Shown here piece after piece: positions 1 to 8,792 of a DNA stretch of 20,371 nt; position 1 is the stretch's first letter; each line of letters starts with the position of its first letter. The notes beneath the pieces are model-generated. The model was given only the letters and a program-made list of their open reading frames with translations, was not told the origin of the DNA and did no database searches. Where the stretch lies: IMG/VR virus record IMGVR_UViG_3300007540_000167, positions 1 to 20,371 of that record, one strand, 5' to 3'. A program made the position numbers and the translations under genes. The DNA is from a virus.

Positions 1-853
1 CTGCTTCGCTTATTAATCCTAGCGCCTGCTCTTTTGCGCCTATCTCGCGTCCAACTTCACGCGCAGGAGCTGACACCTGACGCCCTCTAATTTTACCGCC
101 TATTGCGCCAACAGTCGGCCCCAGTGGACCGAGCACTGCGCCTGCTCCGGCTCCAAATAGTGCTTGCTGTCTAGCAGCTTCCTCACGCTCTTGAGGTGTA
201 GCCCCTTCGCCGTAACCGTATATTGCACCTTCCAAAGCCCCAACGCCGGCCCCAAGGCCAGTTCCTGCGGCTACACGGCTTAGTAAAGAAGTGCCAAGCG
301 GAGTGACAGATATTGCAGGAGCAGCTATAGCCGCAGGAATAGCGGTCGCCACGCCTACGCCTGCTCTTGATATTCCAGTTGTAACTGGCGCTACTATCTC
401 TCGAGCCTCTTGCGCCGCTCTTGTTGCCTGCGCTGCCTCTGGGCTAAACTGCCCTATGATTTCGTCAATATATGAGCCAACAAATGGTACGCCTTTTATC
501 GCGCTTGCAGCTCTTGCCGGTAACTCACCTACTTGGCTAATAATATCTTCAGCCATAGACGTTTTGTAAACTTCTCCGGCTTTACCGCCTGCGGCTCGTA
601 TTTGGGATATACGCGCAGGATCTGATGTAGTGTATCCGTCAGTAACGTAAGTCTCTTGACCGGTTTGTGTGCTTTTTAAAATGCGCCCACCGTCATCAAA
701 CTGTTCGACTATCTCAGCGCCAGTTGGTGCAGGCTTGAGCCGTTGCTCGAGCGCCATACCCTCTTCAATTAATGCCTCTGCCGCCTCTATGTCTCCTGCT
801 TCGTAAGCTGCCTTTGCGGCTTTACGATAATCTTCTACAGTGTATTCTGCCAT
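1..853 (-). CDS. Internal virion / ejection-type protein, 3' end cut by window edge
   Basis: Partial gene: 284 codons are visible from the ATG at 853-851, and the frame stays open to base 1. The N-terminus (MAEYTVEDYRKAAKAAYEAG) is charged and helical. From about residue 135 come Gly/Ala-rich segments with GxxxG-like spacing (for example GTGLGAGVGALEGAIYGYG and LFGAGAGAVLGPLGP), suited to membrane insertion or helix packing. The N-terminal DYRKAA plus GDIEAAEALI pattern and a 'GVPFVGSYIDEIIG' stretch are, from memory, typical of large phage proteins injected with DNA. Its place as the last of three internal-type genes fits that. The start follows the upstream stop by one base (TAA-A-ATG). A C-terminal enzyme domain such as a muramidase could lie outside the window. 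The role is inferred. Confidence 0.7.
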   Translation of the reverse strand, partial: MAEYTVEDYRKAAKAAYEAGDIEAAEALIEEGMALEQRLKPAPTGAEIVEQFDDGGRILKSTQTGQETYVTDGYTTSDPARISQIRAAGGKAGEVYKTSMAEDIISQVGELPARAASAIKGVPFVGSYIDEIIGQFSPEAAQATRAAQEAREIVAPVTTGISRAGVGVATAIPAAIAAPAISVTPLGTSLLSRVAAGTGLGAGVGALEGAIYGYGEGATPQEREEAARQQALFGAGAGAVLGPLGPTVGAIGGKIRGRQVSAPAREVGREIGAKEQALGLISEA

Positions 854-854
854 T

Positions 855-2048
855 TTAACCGCCTTGAAGCCATTTTTGTTTTCTTTCGTTTAAAGATCCT
901 GCCGCGCCAGTTGTTGGCTCGTAAAAAGTGTCTGGCGGAATATTTTCTCCCATAGATCTACGTCTGGCAATATCAGTATAAAATCTAAGCTCGGCCAGTG
1001 CGGCTCTAAAATCTTCTGGGCTTTGAGTTGTAAGCAACCTAGCCCCTGCTTCTTCAGCTTTCTTACCTTCTAACTCTGTAATTTGGCCTCCGCCTTTTAG
1101 GCTTTCAAATGCATTTAAGAACACGCCACCTTTAATTTTGTCTAAAACACCTCTGGCTACTTGCGCCTGTGGAAGCAATGCCCCAAGCCCTAAAGTGTCA
1201 AGTGCGCCGGTTGCTATGCCTTTTACACCTACAATCTGATCTAAGCCTTCAAGACTTAACAAGTTATCAATATCTGCTATCATCGCCGTGGCTTTTGAAG
1301 CTCCTGACATGTTGGACTCTTGCTTCTCAACATTGCCAAGAAGAATGTTTGCAGTGGGGGCGTCTATAAGTTGGCCAGTGAGGGCGCTCATAATTGCTTC
1401 ACGCTGTTGCGTAGGACTGCCTGCCGCGCCTGCGCCGCCCATACCCATGCCACCCATAAGATTACCCATAAGCTGACGCCTAGCTGCTACCGCTTGGCGC
1501 TTACGCTCCATGTCGGCACGCTCTCTAAAGCCTGTTAGTGTTCCAGAAAATGCTGTGCCCTCTTTCCCTTGCAGCGCCATGCCTGCATCCTTAATTGCGG
1601 CAAATGCAAGCATTGTTCTTTGATTTTTGCTCAAATTTTCAAACGGGTCTTGTGATATAGATTGATCAAGCAAGCTCATCATGGCGCTTGGCGCGGTTAC
1701 GGTTGTTGCTTTTTCTGGCATTGTCGGAGGAGTTGCCCGATCTGCAAGTCTTATATTTCCCCCTATGCCAAGTTCCGTTAAGGCATCTGTCGCGATGCCT
1801 TCTGAGCCAACGACTGGTTCGCTTGGCATTGGGCTAGTTAAAATTCTGTCTGCCTGATTAACTACCTTTCCCTCTCCCATAGGCATCGACGGGACACTCA
1901 AGTCCATAGCACCTCTTGCCAACTGCTCTGCCGGAGATCCTGTAGCCATGCTCATCTTCTGCAAGTCTGCCGCCGTAGCTACGTCGCCTGCCATAGCGTC
2001 TATGAGACCAAATCTGTCTATGTCTTCTTGTGTTAGTATATATGCCAT
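855..2048 (-). CDS. Putative internal virion protein (397 aa)
   Basis: The product has 397 residues, no signal peptide and no clear membrane segment. It has a Met/Gly-rich low-complexity stretch at about 193-210 and a conserved-looking C-terminal part with KIKGGVFLNAFESLKGGGQI, TELEGKKAEEAGARL and then SPEDFRAALAEL. In my recollection the 'LKGGGQITE-EGKKA' block is shared by internal or ejection proteins of many marine podoviruses, where it lies among the last structural genes as here. The start is the ATG at 2048-2046, with an AGGAAG ribosome binding site and 9 bases after the previous stop. It probably leaves the capsid with DNA or forms part of the ejection apparatus. That role is inferred from position and the motif. 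Confidence 0.65.
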   Translation of the reverse strand: MAYILTQEDIDRFGLIDAMAGDVATAADLQKMSMATGSPAEQLARGAMDLSVPSMPMGEGKVVNQADRILTSPMPSEPVVGSEGIATDALTELGIGGNIRLADRATPPTMPEKATTVTAPSAMMSLLDQSISQDPFENLSKNQRTMLAFAAIKDAGMALQGKEGTAFSGTLTGFRERADMERKRQAVAARRQLMGNLMGGMGMGGAGAAGSPTQQREAIMSALTGQLIDAPTANILLGNVEKQESNMSGASKATAMIADIDNLLSLEGLDQIVGVKGIATGALDTLGLGALLPQAQVARGVLDKIKGGVFLNAFESLKGGGQITELEGKKAEEAGARLLTTQSPEDFRAALAELRFYTDIARRRSMGENIPPDTFYEPTTGAAGSLNERKQKWLQGG

Positions 2049-2057
2049 TTTAACTTC

Positions 2058-3707
2058 CTACGTTCTTAAAAATGGTAAGTTCATTCCATAAGGCCCAAGC
2101 CCCATACCAATGCTACCTATCGCACCCAACGCAGGCCCGAGCCCACCAGTACGCTGTGTGGTCGTGCCAAGTCCGGCAGGTATACCTGATGCCGCGCCGA
2201 GCAATGCGTTCAAGCCAGTAAGTGGGAAATCTTGCTCTCTGCCAAACTGACCGTATGCAGCGTCTAACTGAGCTTGTTGTAACGCTTGTCCAACTCCCCC
2301 TGCGCCCATCTGAGCTCCGAGGCCGGCTAATTGCTGTTGTAGTTGTCCGCCTGCGGTTCCTAACAAGCCCTGCGCTCCTGCTTGCTGCAATCCGGCAGCA
2401 TCGAATTGGCCGCCAAATGTCGCCGCTTGAGCTGCCTGATCTCTTGCTGCCTGCGCTTGCGCCGCAGCATTTTGAGCCTCGGCAGCCGTAAGCCCTGCTT
2501 GTTGCGTTAAGCCTGCTTGCTGCGCTGCCCGTGCAAAATCTTGTTCGGAAGCCGTAAGGCCGGCAGTTTGCGCAAGACCTGCTTGCGCTTGGGCTCTAGC
2601 CGCTTCTTGCGCCGCCGCAGCCATTGCCGCTTGCTGCTCAAATGCAGCTTGTTGCATTGTGCGTTGATTAAGGGCATCCATAGACTCCAAGCCTGCTTGC
2701 TGCGTAAGCTGCGCTTGCGCCTGCGCCCTAGTATTAAAAGCCGCTTGGTTAGAAAGCGTCGCTTGCTGCTCAAGTTGTGCCTGTTGCCTTGCAAACTCGT
2801 TAGCCGCCTGCATATTGCCTGCTCTGGCTGCTTGATCTCTTGCCGCCGCAGCTTCTCTGGCTTGTTGGCCAAGTGTTTCTGCTTGCAGCTCTTGCTGTGC
2901 CGCCAAGCTGCGTGCTTGCTGCACATTGCCAATGTCAAAACGACCACTAGCTAATGCTTCACTAAACGCTCTTTCACGCTGCGTTGCTGAAAGTTCTCCG
3001 GCTTGTCTTACAGCTTCTCCTGCCAGTATACCCTCTTGAACAGCCTGACGAGATCCACCAAACGCGCCGGCTGCTTCTGCCTCGGCAGCAAGTCTATTAG
3101 ATGCTAATTGCCTTTGCCTTTCAATGTCTTCTTGGCCTGCTTCGATAACTGCTTGAGTGTACGGAGAGAGGTATGGGTCAATATCTGTAGTAGCCAACTT
3201 ATCTACCGCAATCTCGCTTGGGGCTTCGGCTGCCGACACTGCGCCTACTGCTCGCATACGCTCGGCTTCTTTTAGCTGTGCGGCTCTCGCTCGCTCAACT
3301 GGATCAATTTGAGCGCCTTCATATGTGACCATATCGCCAATCGTTGTAGCCGAAGGTAGCATTGTTCTTTCAATAGTGGCTCCGCCGAAAGCTTGAGTAG
3401 GCTGAACTGTGGCTCCGCCATATGTTGTGACCGGAGCTGCGGTTGCCGCCTGCATCGGCGTCATCTGGAAGTCTGCCAAACGCCCGAAAGTTTCTCCTGC
3501 CTGCTCAAACATAGGCGCACCCATACTAAGGGCTCCGTAGCCTTCCATTGCTTGTTGTTGTAATGGCGTTAGTCCTGCAACAAGCTCGCCTTCATATGGG
3601 GTAAACTCTCTACCGGCTATATCTTTAGCGTATGGAAGGACAGTTTCTTCGAGAAACTCTCTTTGAAACTCGGGTAATTTTGTTTCGCTTGTGGTTTTAG
3701 ATCCCAT
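2058..3707 (-). CDS. Ala/Gln-rich internal virion protein (549 aa)
   Basis: The 549-residue product has three regions. The N-terminus (1-150) resembles phage proteins beginning with '...PYAKDIAGREFTPYEG...LTPLQQQA'. Residues about 170-210 contain DPYLSPYTQAVIEAG and the AGAFGGSR motif, which I recall as a hallmark of a marine-phage internal protein family. From about 240 to 460 there is a long Ala/Gln-rich helical region with repeated QQAGL and QAQ units, likely an extended helix or coiled coil. Start and upstream stop share one base (TAATG), with GGAG upstream, so translation is probably coupled to the GNAT-like gene. It is probably a DNA-ejection or capsid-internal protein. Long ORFs in other frames across 2222-2954 are by-products of the low-complexity codons. 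Confidence 0.7.
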   Translation of the reverse strand: MGSKTTSETKLPEFQREFLEETVLPYAKDIAGREFTPYEGELVAGLTPLQQQAMEGYGALSMGAPMFEQAGETFGRLADFQMTPMQAATAAPVTTYGGATVQPTQAFGGATIERTMLPSATTIGDMVTYEGAQIDPVERARAAQLKEAERMRAVGAVSAAEAPSEIAVDKLATTDIDPYLSPYTQAVIEAGQEDIERQRQLASNRLAAEAEAAGAFGGSRQAVQEGILAGEAVRQAGELSATQRERAFSEALASGRFDIGNVQQARSLAAQQELQAETLGQQAREAAAARDQAARAGNMQAANEFARQQAQLEQQATLSNQAAFNTRAQAQAQLTQQAGLESMDALNQRTMQQAAFEQQAAMAAAAQEAARAQAQAGLAQTAGLTASEQDFARAAQQAGLTQQAGLTAAEAQNAAAQAQAARDQAAQAATFGGQFDAAGLQQAGAQGLLGTAGGQLQQQLAGLGAQMGAGGVGQALQQAQLDAAYGQFGREQDFPLTGLNALLGAASGIPAGLGTTTQRTGGLGPALGAIGSIGMGLGPYGMNLPFLRT

Positions 3708-4159
3708 TACCTTAACTCCATCTCATAGTGAGTATACACCGCTCGGAAAGGCGACGCATCTACATATTTCCCAAAGCCTTTTCTACCATCTGCCTCTAAC
3801 GCATCAAGTTGAGCGTCAATCGCTAAATTTTTAAAAAAACTTATTGCTTCATTCATCCACTGTCTCATACGCTTACCGCCAATAAATTCAATTTTTAAAT
3901 TTCGTCTCTGAGGGTGCTTTACAACCACTGTCGTTATGGCCGCTACTAACTTGTCCTCAAGGTGAATAAGCCACATGACAGATCCACCAGATCTTATGTC
4001 GTCCTCAACGTCCTGCATTGTGACGTTTTGGGCTTGCCTTAGAATAGCCGGAGCCAGTAACTCCATCCCCTTACTAACAAACTTATCAAAATCATCAGAT
4101 AGCACGGGGAGTATGCTTATCTTTGGCTTTGTGTGCAATCTTACAACATTATCTAACAT
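3707..4159 (-). CDS. GNAT-like acetyltransferase-fold phage protein (150 aa)
   Basis: I start this gene at the ATG at 4159-4157 (MLDNVVRLHTKPKIS), preceded by TAGGGGTG and 10 bases after the upstream stop. A longer frame to 4255 would run into the upstream gene and adds an Arg-rich, non-conserved leader. The 150-aa product matches, from memory, a GNAT-like family found in podovirus structural modules. It has a central 'SGGSVMWLIHLEDKLVAAITTVVV' strand pair, 'KIEFIGGKRMRQWM', and a final 'LDALEADGRKGF' with an aromatic tail. Such proteins are annotated as acetyltransferases or internal virion proteins; substrate and activity are generally unknown. The classical R/QxxGxG/A acetyl-CoA loop is not obvious, so the fold may be kept without catalysis. 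Confidence 0.65.
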   Translation of the reverse strand: MLDNVVRLHTKPKISILPVLSDDFDKFVSKGMELLAPAILRQAQNVTMQDVEDDIRSGGSVMWLIHLEDKLVAAITTVVVKHPQRRNLKIEFIGGKRMRQWMNEAISFFKNLAIDAQLDALEADGRKGFGKYVDASPFRAVYTHYEMELR

Positions 4160-4169
4160 ATTTACACCC

Positions 4170-4823
4170 CTACGAATGGATTCTTGTAATTGCGAGGGTC
4201 GATGATGGCGAGGCAGGAGAAAACGACGTCGCGGCTGTTGCACCCAAGCTGCCATTTGTGCTATCTACCGCCCACTTCATTTCGATGTAATCATTGGCTA
4301 CAAACTCAAGTAAAAACACTCTAGAGGCAAGCATTGTACCACCGTTGTTGTGTATTGACTTAACCATCGTAAGGTTGTTAATGTTTGTTCCGTTTTTTGC
4401 AGGCCAAAAGTAAAACTTTACATCGCTTGCGCTTGAGCTTGTTATTTCTGCGGTAAAGCTTAATAAGTATTCACCAGTTTCTTCAAACACAATACGCTCG
4501 TTATTGGTGGCGTCTCTGTCTATCTTGTAATTATTTGTAGGCGCCTCATAAGTAATGCTGTAAGCAGTATTAGCCGACGCAGCCGTTTGCGCTGTTGTGC
4601 GTATAAGTTTAACGTGACCACCCTCTAGCAAAATTTGGCGAAATTCGCCATTTCGGGAGACTAGAGGGTAGTCGTTTACCCTATCATATAAAATAACCCC
4701 ATCTTCTGCGGCAGAACTATACTGATCTTTTGCGTCTAATTGGTTAAGCGCTTTGCCAAGAAATCGCCTAATGTTTTCTGCCCAAGCCTGTATATCTGGT
4801 GTATACGGTGGGACAATCCTCAT
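4170..4823 (-). CDS. Tail-module structural protein (217 aa)
   Basis: The best start is the ATG at 4823-4821, giving MRIVPPYTPDIQAWAENIRR. It overlaps the upstream TGA as ATGA and has AAGGTGG as ribosome binding site. An upstream ATG at 4871 would put 16 codons inside the previous gene. The N-terminal 60 residues are helical (IQAWAENIRRFLGKALNQL). The remainder, with 'YEAPTNNYKIDRDATNN' and 'EETGEYLLSFTAEI', is beta-rich with Asn/Ser/Thr, like a C1q/TNF-type jelly-roll or virion-surface beta domain. That type of fold would suit a receptor-binding or decoration part. I do not recognise the family. Its place between the 492-aa tail protein and the GNAT-like gene supports a virion role. Confidence 0.6.
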   Translation of the reverse strand: MRIVPPYTPDIQAWAENIRRFLGKALNQLDAKDQYSSAAEDGVILYDRVNDYPLVSRNGEFRQILLEGGHVKLIRTTAQTAASANTAYSITYEAPTNNYKIDRDATNNERIVFEETGEYLLSFTAEITSSSASDVKFYFWPAKNGTNINNLTMVKSIHNNGGTMLASRVFLLEFVANDYIEMKWAVDSTNGSLGATAATSFSPASPSSTLAITRIHS

Positions 4824-6298
4824 CTGCGCCCACCTTGCCGCGCATCTAAGCGCATAATGCCTAATCTCCAATCAGTAGCAACATTACCTTCAACTCTCAT
4901 ACGAACTTGCCGCCCTTGAAATCTTACAGAAGTAGGATTACTCATGTTAAATGGCCCATATTCACTTTCACTAGTATTCGGATAAAATCTTGTTTTAAAT
5001 TTTGCTTGCACATCGCCTTGCGTTTTTTCGTCTGGTATTAACTCCACAACATTCATTAAATTATCACCATTACCTAGTGCAATTGGCCCTGTTTCAGCAA
5101 AAGGCGTAGCACTATCATAACTGTAACCTATTTCATGCTCATACAATTCACCGTCACTTTTTATAAACATTGGGTATCTAAAAACACCACGGTCAACTCC
5201 TGCCGTTCTATCCATAGAGCCTGTCATCCAAATGTTTTCGGCATAATCGTATGCAACATAACGATTGCACTCTGTACTATCTGAGCTTGGATAAAACCAC
5301 CATATTTCGTTCCAAGACGAATTTACAACGGCGCTTACTTTACTTCTTTGGTCATTATTAAAATCAGAGAAAACATAGTCTCCTACTTCACACGGAACAT
5401 CTTGCACCCTGCCACCAGAATATATAAAGAAACCACGTTGCCCCATCCAAAATACGCCATTATCTACTGATACTGCCGCAGCCGCGCCTATTAAGCCGCA
5501 TGAAGTGCCAACGCGCTCAAAGCCATATACAAATGGTGGCCCTTGATATGTCATTGTATGGGCATCTTCTGTAGTTAAAATTAAAGATTGCCCTCTTGTT
5601 CTCAGCCCTTTTAAAATTATGCCGTTAGTTTGTATTCTTAAATCGCCTGCTTGGTTTGTTGCCGCAGGAGTCCAACTTGTGTTATCTTCTTGGTCGCTCC
5701 ATTGCACTTTCCTTGGGTCGCCGCCTGCGCCAAAACAAACAACAAATCTTTCTTCTGTCACCATAAAACCAGAGCAAGACGTAGGAGCGTTAGAAACTTG
5801 CGCTGCTTTAACAGCATTATTTAATTGCCATTCGTACAACTTTCCATCGTCTGGAGACATAGCAAGTAAATACTCACCCCAGTTATCAAGCGACCAAACT
5901 GTGGCTTTTAAAATATTTTCACTATCTACCCGTGGTAAACCGTACCCTTCTCGTCCGTAAAAACTTGCGCCATATCCAGTGCTTATAGTTGCGTCAACTC
6001 TACCGGCCGTCAACCCAACAGGAGTAATGTCTGTAGATGTTCCATCAGCTTGTAATGCGTAAAGCTTATTATACGTTCCAGTTGCTAAACGCCTGTTAGA
6101 GCTGTTATCTTCCCACGCTATAATAAATCTGGCAACGCCATTAATATCTACGCTTTGTCTTTGCCTCCACCCACCTATCGGGCGCAGAGCATCTTCATGC
6201 CATCTAACTAGGTTGACGTCACGCCACCTACCTTTTGACATAAGATCAGTGCCATTTCTGTACTGACCTTTTGGTATCTGTAGGGGTATTAAAGGCAT
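4820..6298 (-). CDS. Tail protein, probable beta-propeller-type hub or stabilisation protein (492 aa)
   Basis: The product has 492 residues and begins MPLIPLQIPKGQYRNGTDLM, followed by KGRWRDVNLVRWHEDALRPIGGW. From memory this opening is very common in a family of marine podovirus tail proteins (T7 gp12 / P22 gp10-like position: tail tube or head-tail stabilisation). The body has many short Trp/Tyr-rich beta strands (for example GVFWMGQRGFFIYSGG and EIWWFYP) consistent with a propeller fold. ATG at 6298-6296 follows a GGGGGAGA ribosome binding site. It ends in an ATGA overlap with the next gene. Which named podovirus protein it equals cannot be decided without structure comparison. Confidence 0.7.
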   Translation of the reverse strand: MPLIPLQIPKGQYRNGTDLMSKGRWRDVNLVRWHEDALRPIGGWRQRQSVDINGVARFIIAWEDNSSNRRLATGTYNKLYALQADGTSTDITPVGLTAGRVDATISTGYGASFYGREGYGLPRVDSENILKATVWSLDNWGEYLLAMSPDDGKLYEWQLNNAVKAAQVSNAPTSCSGFMVTEERFVVCFGAGGDPRKVQWSDQEDNTSWTPAATNQAGDLRIQTNGIILKGLRTRGQSLILTTEDAHTMTYQGPPFVYGFERVGTSCGLIGAAAAVSVDNGVFWMGQRGFFIYSGGRVQDVPCEVGDYVFSDFNNDQRSKVSAVVNSSWNEIWWFYPSSDSTECNRYVAYDYAENIWMTGSMDRTAGVDRGVFRYPMFIKSDGELYEHEIGYSYDSATPFAETGPIALGNGDNLMNVVELIPDEKTQGDVQAKFKTRFYPNTSESEYGPFNMSNPTSVRFQGRQVRMRVEGNVATDWRLGIMRLDARQGGRR

Positions 6299-6315
6299 CT
6301 ACCATGTCTCCCCCA

Positions 6316-6816
6316 TTAAGGTTTCGTAGGCCAGTCGGCATCTTCCAAGTTAGGCCAGTTCTCATGCGTTGGCAAATCTCTTAAGGCTTGGCGATACGTG
6401 GTCATTTCGCTCGACATTGTTACGTCTGACATGCCATGCCAGTCTGTCTCTGCAAGCTTGCTGTCTCTGGTTGATCTGTTTGATGTTGCAGTGTTGGCAT
6501 CTAGTGTAGCTTGATACGCAGCCTCATGCTCTGCCTTTGTTGTCTTCTTGCCATCATCATCCGTAGTATCTGCAAACATGTCACGAGCTACAAAGCGCTG
6601 CACCCAATCACCGTTAGCATTTTGCTCCACGCCATCACGAGCAGATGTTTGATATGCACTAGTTGTAGCAGCAGGGCTTGCCAGTACTGGGTCAATGTTC
6701 ATTGCGTCACAGACATTACTGTTCCACACTTTTGGAAGAGACATATTTTTAAATGCTGCTCTCCATTCGCCTTGGCTCTTAACTTCGCCTGTTGTTCTTT
6801 CACGATATTCTGACAT
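6316..6816 (-). CDS. Phage tail assembly chaperone-like protein (166 aa)
   Basis: The product is 166 aa, charged and without membrane segments. The C-terminus reads RDSKLAETDWHGMSDVT, then YRQALRDLPTHENWPNL and DWPTKP. This 'TDW..., YRQALRDLP..., WP..P' arrangement is the signature of the Phage_tail_APC / fibre-assembly chaperone type domain as I know it. Such proteins usually sit directly after fibre genes, as this one does, and help fold or attach fibres. The N-terminal half contains 'TGEVKSQGEWRAAFKNMSLPKVW', recalling host-interaction proteins that precede the domain. ATG at 6816-6814 has AAAGGAG about 10 bases upstream. Confidence 0.75.
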   Translation of the reverse strand: MSEYRERTTGEVKSQGEWRAAFKNMSLPKVWNSNVCDAMNIDPVLASPAATTSAYQTSARDGVEQNANGDWVQRFVARDMFADTTDDDGKKTTKAEHEAAYQATLDANTATSNRSTRDSKLAETDWHGMSDVTMSSEMTTYRQALRDLPTHENWPNLEDADWPTKP

Positions 6817-6850
6817 TAGTTGATACTCCTTTTTGTCAGTTGATTATGGT

Positions 6851-8788
6851 TCACGCAATGGCATAAAAGATGTATGTTCCATCAGTAAAGTCACCTGAGA
6901 TCTGAAAGCCAGATGAAAGAGGGTCAATGTAATCCGTGTTGGTAACTTCAGCCGCATTTGTGTTTAGCAATAAGTAAGGATCATTCCCAGAAACTATGCC
7001 TCGCACACTATCCCAAATATACCAGTCTCCAGTTGCATCAGTTCGCTTCAGCAAAACAAATCTAGCTCCTGATGCAAAGCCACAATCTACATCGGTAGAG
7101 CTTCCTGAGTGTGTTACTGAACCAACTTTACTGACACCTGCTAGGGTAGCGAAAAGGTATACTACATGTGTCTGACTGCTTGTGTTAAAAACCCCTTGGA
7201 AGTTTGTACTGGTTGGACCTGTACCCCAAATACCACTAGAACCTGATCTTACTGCATTTTTATCCAATTCCATGTAACCGTTATTAGGATCGGACAAATC
7301 TTTATGATAAACATACCATGCACTTGTAGTGCTACGTTTCTTCAACCACATCATCTCGGGTACTACACCAAGATTATGAGCGATGGTGCGAGTTCCTGTA
7401 CCATCCCCTGTGTAACAAAAAACGTCAAAATAACCTCTGGCTCTTTTCCACATATATGAATAAGAGTTTGTGTCATTAGATGCGTTTGAGTTCCAACCGT
7501 CCATGTAATCCCATTCGTACTCATTACCATCTTGGAATTGATAAGTACTGTTGGAAAGGCCGAAATACTTTCCTGTAAGCCTTGTTGCTACATTGGTGTC
7601 ATGAGTGGTATTTATAGCATTTGCTCTAAGTGCCATATCCACAGTAAAATTTGATACATATGCAGGTTCATTAGCACTTTTCGTTGCAACATTAAAAACC
7701 TTAGTGGCATCATCTGGTGCAGCTAGTGGGCCTCTACGTATTGCCATGTAGATAAAAGTTTGACTTGCAGCAATATAACCATCGTGAAAAAAACCAGTTG
7801 AAGTAGGAACAATACCTGACGTACCTCCTGTTGAAGATTCAGCACCACTTGTGTCTGCATAAAGACGAGCATTTTCTACAGGATTATCGTTAGACATACC
7901 TCTCATAGTATCCAGTAAATACCAGTTTGACGCTGTAGTTGAACATTTTACAAGCACAAATTGAGGTTCAAAACCTAAATTAACAGTAGCATCTCCATTT
8001 CCATCAGTACCATAACTACCACACTTTATAATATCTTGGTCACTATCAGGACCAAACTCACCGTCATTATTGTTGTGTGCGAATAGGTAGGCTACGTAAT
8101 TAATACCGTTATGATTTACGTTTCCACTTAAATTTAAATTATCCGCATCAAATCTGGTAGTCCAATAGACAGAATTAGATTGTTCACCAACAGCGGTGTT
8201 TAATCTTAGAGACTTGTTGGCATTTAAACCTATATGATCTACCCACCAAGCATCAGCACTACCATCACCACCAACAGCAGCTAAAGCTTTATATACTATC
8301 ATTGCAGGTGCGACCCCAAGATTATGAGGTACATTTCTTCCGTTTACACCATTCCCCGTATACGTCACTATGTCAAAAAATTTAGCCTGTTTCCGAAATG
8401 TCCAACTGACGTACTCAGTTCCATAACTCGCATTAGTTCCATTTTCAAAAAGGTTTGCTCCTAACGTAAAACCATTAGAGTTAAAGGATTGTAACCCATC
8501 AGACTGAGTAGATGCTGCGTTAGTGCTAGCAGTGCCTCCAAAAATACGACCTCCATTTGGGCCTGTTCCACGTGCTGTATCATAAATAGTGTGGAACGCA
8601 CTAGAGCTTCCATCTCTAGATTTTAACCAAACCAAACCACCTTCACCACTAAGGTCAATGCCGTTATTAATTGCTTGGTTAGCACCAGTTCCGTCATACA
8701 AAAACGTTGAAAAAACTTCATCTACATCAAGACCTGCACCACCCCCTGCGCCAGAGGCTGCTGCCGCTACTATTTTAGAAGCTGTCAT
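6851..8788 (-). CDS. Tail fibre / receptor-binding type protein with DUF7483-like repeats (645 aa)
   Basis: I choose the ATG at 8788-8786 (MTASKIVAAAASGAGGG), four bases after the upstream stop. A longer frame to 8866 overlaps the preceding gene. The protein shows at least five half-modules. The clearest pairs are FFDIVTYTGNGVNGRNVPHN (138-157) with YFDVFCYTGDGTGTRTIAHN (453-472), and NWYLLDTMRG (288-297) with DWYIWDSVRG (588-597). A first half-copy ends in FHTIYDTARG (65-74). Each half ends near a strand such as YVAYLFAHN, VVYLFATLAG or IFYAIA. From memory this is the DUF7483 phage tail domain. The protein probably forms the distal part of a fibre; the next gene encodes a tail-chaperone-like protein. 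Base composition is A+T-richer than in the portal gene. Confidence 0.75.
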   Translation of the reverse strand: MTASKIVAAAASGAGGGAGLDVDEVFSTFLYDGTGANQAINNGIDLSGEGGLVWLKSRDGSSSAFHTIYDTARGTGPNGGRIFGGTASTNAASTQSDGLQSFNSNGFTLGANLFENGTNASYGTEYVSWTFRKQAKFFDIVTYTGNGVNGRNVPHNLGVAPAMIVYKALAAVGGDGSADAWWVDHIGLNANKSLRLNTAVGEQSNSVYWTTRFDADNLNLSGNVNHNGINYVAYLFAHNNNDGEFGPDSDQDIIKCGSYGTDGNGDATVNLGFEPQFVLVKCSTTASNWYLLDTMRGMSNDNPVENARLYADTSGAESSTGGTSGIVPTSTGFFHDGYIAASQTFIYMAIRRGPLAAPDDATKVFNVATKSANEPAYVSNFTVDMALRANAINTTHDTNVATRLTGKYFGLSNSTYQFQDGNEYEWDYMDGWNSNASNDTNSYSYMWKRARGYFDVFCYTGDGTGTRTIAHNLGVVPEMMWLKKRSTTSAWYVYHKDLSDPNNGYMELDKNAVRSGSSGIWGTGPTSTNFQGVFNTSSQTHVVYLFATLAGVSKVGSVTHSGSSTDVDCGFASGARFVLLKRTDATGDWYIWDSVRGIVSGNDPYLLLNTNAAEVTNTDYIDPLSSGFQISGDFTDGTYIFYAIA

Positions 8789-8792
8789 ACTG

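Noticed and set aside
2222-2954. Long ORFs on the plus strand and in another minus frame
   Set aside because: They are created by Ala/Gln-rich codons of the 549-aa gene and their products are Leu/Arg/Cys-rich with no ribosome sites.
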